The notes beneath the pieces are model-generated. The model worked only from the letters and a program-made list of their open reading frames with translations. It had not been told where the DNA came from and searched no databases. Below are positions 20,949-23,003 of a DNA stretch of 23,003 nt, one piece after another (positions within the stretch are counted from its first letter, which is position 1; each line of letters starts with the position of its first letter). The position numbers and the translations under genes were made by a program. Source of the DNA: Candidatus Moraniibacteriota bacterium (GTDB taxonomy: Bacteria; Patescibacteriota; Minisyncoccia; JAHIHE01; JAGLIN01); assembly GCA_030641185.1 (NCBI GenBank), contig DAOWHY010000003.1, positions 1 through 23,003 of the forward strand. The letters run 5' to 3'.

Positions 20949-22661
20949 CTATATACTTGCCTGACAATTTTCCCCTATTACCATTTCATTGCCATATGGA
21001 ATAGAATGCGCTTTGTCTGTGACAGAAGAATTTCTACCGATAACGCTATTAACAATTCTGTTTTTCGTGAAAATATTTGCCTGCTCCATTATTAACGAAT
21101 TCTCTATTTCGGCATTTTGGATTTCAACATTATTTCCAATAGAAGTTCCGGGTCCAATATAACAATCCTTGATTAAACATCCATCGCCGATAACTACCGG
21201 ACCGCGAATTAGGCTTCTTCCTACTGCCCTGGTATTTTTTCCTATTTTAACTCTTCCTTCTATTTTAACGCTTTTTTCCACAAATCCTTCAATCGCCAGA
21301 CTGTCCTCATTCTCATTTTTTTCAAAAACACAGTTTTCCAAAACAAAACTGTTTCCATTTAAAAGGTCTTTAAAATTTCCCCGATCTTTCCACCACTCGC
21401 TGATTTGTTGGTAATCAACTTTGTAATTATTGCTTATCAAATAATTATGAACATCTGAAATTTCATATTCTCCACGCGAACTTAAGCTCAAAGATTCAAC
21501 GGCCTTAAAAGCATTGTGATCGTAAATATATGCCCCAGTTACCGCAAAATCGCTCTTAGCGTGCATCGGTCTTTCTTCCACTTTTGTTATTTTACCATCT
21601 CTAATTTCCGGCACGCCGAACATTTGAGGATTATCTACCTTCGCCAGCATTAATAACGCGTTTGATTTTTCCTCAAAAAACTTGTTGATTGACTTTTGTA
21701 AATCTTCTTTTAAAACAATATTGTCGCCCAAATATAAAATAAACGGATCACCGCCAACGAAATCTTTGGAAATTTTCAAAGCGTTTCCCACACCCAATAA
21801 TTCTTTTTGAATAATATATTTTATATCTATTTTCCATCTACTGCCATCTCCAACTACGCGTTGGATTAAATTGTCATTTTCGCTAATTATGATCGCGATT
21901 TCTTTCACTCCGACCGATACTAAATTTTCAATGCCATAAAAAATCATCGGACGATTTCCCAAAGGAATCAAATGTTTATTGATCGTATGGGAGAACGGCC
22001 TCTGTTGATTGTTACGCGCCGCGGGAATAACCGCTTTTTTTATAGTGGATTTAATAGGTAGACTCTCAGTCTTTTTGTCCACAGACACCAAATGCCCAAA
22101 AATATCTTTCTCGTTTTCTAAAATTCTATTTTTAACTTTCTCAAAAATTTCAATCGCCCCCGGCACATCTTCAATTTTTGTCCGATCGTAATCTTCAGGA
22201 TCATACTTAGTTGATCCAGTTCCCGCAACCACTGCTTGTTTATCAGTTAGAGGCCAAAGAACATGATAAACACCCGGAGAAATGGCAATCTGCGCCGCCA
22301 TTTCTTTGTCTATTGTATATTCCGGAATTCCCAAATCTAAACCTAATTTATCATACCCTAAAATAACAGTATAGCTTTCGCCAAATGTCGGCGAATTTTT
22401 ATCGAAATCATAAAAATACCAAAGAGCCGTCCCGCCCAAAGTAAAAAAGTTTTCTTTGAGTTTAAAATGATAGTGCCCGCCGCGCGCGACAAATCTTTTT
22501 GTGGCGATAGAAGCATGAATATGTTTAATTCCCTCAGAATAAAGCGGGCTATCCGTTCCGCCTGGCGCCATATCACAATAACTCCCGCGTTTATCGGAAA
22601 CAACTTTATTAAGATATAAATTTAATCCCTTAATGGGAGTTGTGATGTGTTTAATAATCAT
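20949..22661 (-). CDS. Fusion: RmlC-like cupin plus long-form RmlA-like sugar-1-phosphate nucleotidyltransferase
   Basis: The start at 22661 (MIIKHITTPIKGLNL) gives 570 residues; a start at 22754 would put 31 residues into the repeat element at 22691. Residues 1-180 resemble an RmlC/dTDP-sugar epimerase-type cupin (FVARGGHYHFK at 57-67, then ISPGVYHVL at 127-135). Residues 208-437 are a nucleotidyltransferase (HTINKHLIPLGNRPMIFYGI, LGDNIVL with D313, VEERP, FAVTGAYIYD, EWWKDRGNFKDLL), as in long-form glucose-1-phosphate thymidylyltransferases. Residues 455-570 are left-handed beta-helix hexapeptides. The nucleotide-binding loop, normally GGxGTRL, reads AARNNQQ (214-220), so activity is uncertain. 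It is probably cotranscribed with the rmlB-like gene upstream. Confidence 0.88.
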   Translation of the reverse strand: MIIKHITTPIKGLNLYLNKVVSDKRGSYCDMAPGGTDSPLYSEGIKHIHASIATKRFVARGGHYHFKLKENFFTLGGTALWYFYDFDKNSPTFGESYTVILGYDKLGLDLGIPEYTIDKEMAAQIAISPGVYHVLWPLTDKQAVVAGTGSTKYDPEDYDRTKIEDVPGAIEIFEKVKNRILENEKDIFGHLVSVDKKTESLPIKSTIKKAVIPAARNNQQRPFSHTINKHLIPLGNRPMIFYGIENLVSVGVKEIAIIISENDNLIQRVVGDGSRWKIDIKYIIQKELLGVGNALKISKDFVGGDPFILYLGDNIVLKEDLQKSINKFFEEKSNALLMLAKVDNPQMFGVPEIRDGKITKVEERPMHAKSDFAVTGAYIYDHNAFKAVESLSLSSRGEYEISDVHNYLISNNYKVDYQQISEWWKDRGNFKDLLNGNSFVLENCVFEKNENEDSLAIEGFVEKSVKIEGRVKIGKNTRAVGRSLIRGPVVIGDGCLIKDCYIGPGTSIGNNVEIQNAEIENSLIMEQANIFTKNRIVNSVIGRNSSVTDKAHSIPYGNEMVIGENCQASI

Positions 22662-22690
22662 TTTAGCAAAATTAAAAAATTTAAAAACTT

Positions 22691-22855
22691 TTTTGTCATT
22701 CCCGCACTGAAATAAATTCAGCATAAACTCCAGCAGAAATCCAGTAAGTCTCAATAAATAATAATTATCGTAGTAATTTTATTAAGTGAGACTGTCTGGA
22801 TCCCAGACATTTTTTCTAAAGCTATCGCTTTAGAAAAAATTCTGGGATGACAAAA
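22691..22855. mobile_element. MITE-like intergenic element with TTTTGTCATTCCC ends
   Basis: The terminal inverted repeats TTTTGTCATTCCC (22691-22703) and GGGATGACAAAA (22844-22855) enclose several stacked palindromes: AGTCTCA/TGAGACT (22747-22753, 22787-22793), TCCCAGA/TCTGGGA (22801-22807, 22841-22847), and a perfect 13-bp stem around TATC (22810-22822, 22827-22839). There is no ORF of its own. It occupies almost the whole 207-base gap between the rmlB-like and nucleotidyltransferase genes. In an mRNA it would fold strongly. Confidence 0.7.
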
Positions 22856-22868
22856 TAGTTTTGAAAGA

Positions 22869-23003
22869 TTAAATATACTTCACAAATTCCTCGTTCTTTT
22901 CTTTTATTCCGTCGATCCAATCAATGTTATGCTGATACCATTCAATTGTTTTTGGCATTGCTTCTTCGAAAGTATGCGACGGGACCCAGCCAAGTTCCTT
23001 ACC
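22869..23003 (-). CDS. rmlB: dTDP-glucose 4,6-dehydratase-like protein, C-terminal 44 residues
   Basis: The frame enters from the window edge and ends in TAA at 22869-22871. It encodes GKELGWVPSHTFEEAMPKTI, EWYQHNIDWI and a Lys/Glu-rich end. This is the C-terminal signature of RmlB-type extended SDR sugar-nucleotide dehydratases ('LGWxPxxxFEEGLxxTIxWYxxNxxW'). The catalytic domain lies outside the window. It is upstream of the RmlC/RmlA fusion in the same direction, which fits a dTDP-sugar pathway (rhamnose or a related deoxysugar). A related GDP- or UDP-sugar dehydratase cannot be fully excluded from so short a piece. Confidence 0.85.
   Translation of the reverse strand, partial: GKELGWVPSHTFEEAMPKTIEWYQHNIDWIDGIKEKNEEFVKYI

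Noticed and set aside
22662..22754. Upstream start giving 31 extra residues for the nucleotidyltransferase fusion
   Set aside because: The extension is encoded by the MITE-like element and AT-rich sequence, and homology begins after MIIKH.

Overview
The window looks like a low-GC chromosome segment of a Patescibacteria (CPR) bacterium, probably Parcubacteria-like. The reasons are: a type IV pilus locus with the pilB, pilC, pilM-pilN-pilO order and very divergent minor pilins; a 23S-rRNA-IVP-type four-helix-bundle gene; DKNYY and pentapeptide proteins; starts that mostly lack a Shine-Dalgarno sequence; and remnants of a CPR-type serine recombinase. This placement is inference, since no rRNA or ribosomal protein marker is present. 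The standard code with UGA as stop fits every gene.

Layout. Positions 1-3911 are accessory: the 3' part of an unrecognised, possibly lipocalin-like protein; the decayed C-terminal end of a serine recombinase; a Panacea (DUF4065/SocA-like) antitoxin overlapping a probable toxin of unassigned family; and a membrane-anchored pentapeptide-repeat protein. Everything recognisable from 3961 to the end is on the minus strand. Positions 3961-5408 hold a gene remnant, a shared terminator and a DEAD-box RNA helicase with a good promoter and a terminator-like hairpin in its leader. Positions 5409-5959 are a graveyard: a broken PIN-like tail and a second copy of the recombinase tail. A tRNA-Arg(UCU) follows with its own promoter and terminator.

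Positions 6129-19139 form a type IV pilus locus. Read in the direction of transcription (high to low coordinate) it encodes PilB, a frameshifted four-helix-bundle cassette, PilC, two paralogous membrane-anchored proteins with swapped central parts, three prepilins, a large PilX-like minor pilin, PilM, PilN, PilO and a small single-pass protein. A response regulator and a histidine kinase precede PilB and may control the locus. Positions 20949-23003 hold a sugar-nucleotide section: an RmlC-like cupin fused to a long-form RmlA-like nucleotidyltransferase whose G-loop is lost, and the 3' end of an RmlB-like dehydratase.

The most unusual pattern is in the junctions. Nearly every gap in the pilus and sugar region carries an imperfect inverted repeat, and several of these are built from short tandemly iterated AT-rich words. 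One pair of 31-nt arms fits exactly around the four-helix-bundle gene and fills the pilB-pilC gap, an architecture like that of 23S rRNA intervening sequences but outside rRNA. The empty inverted repeats could be ORF-less relatives of that cassette.
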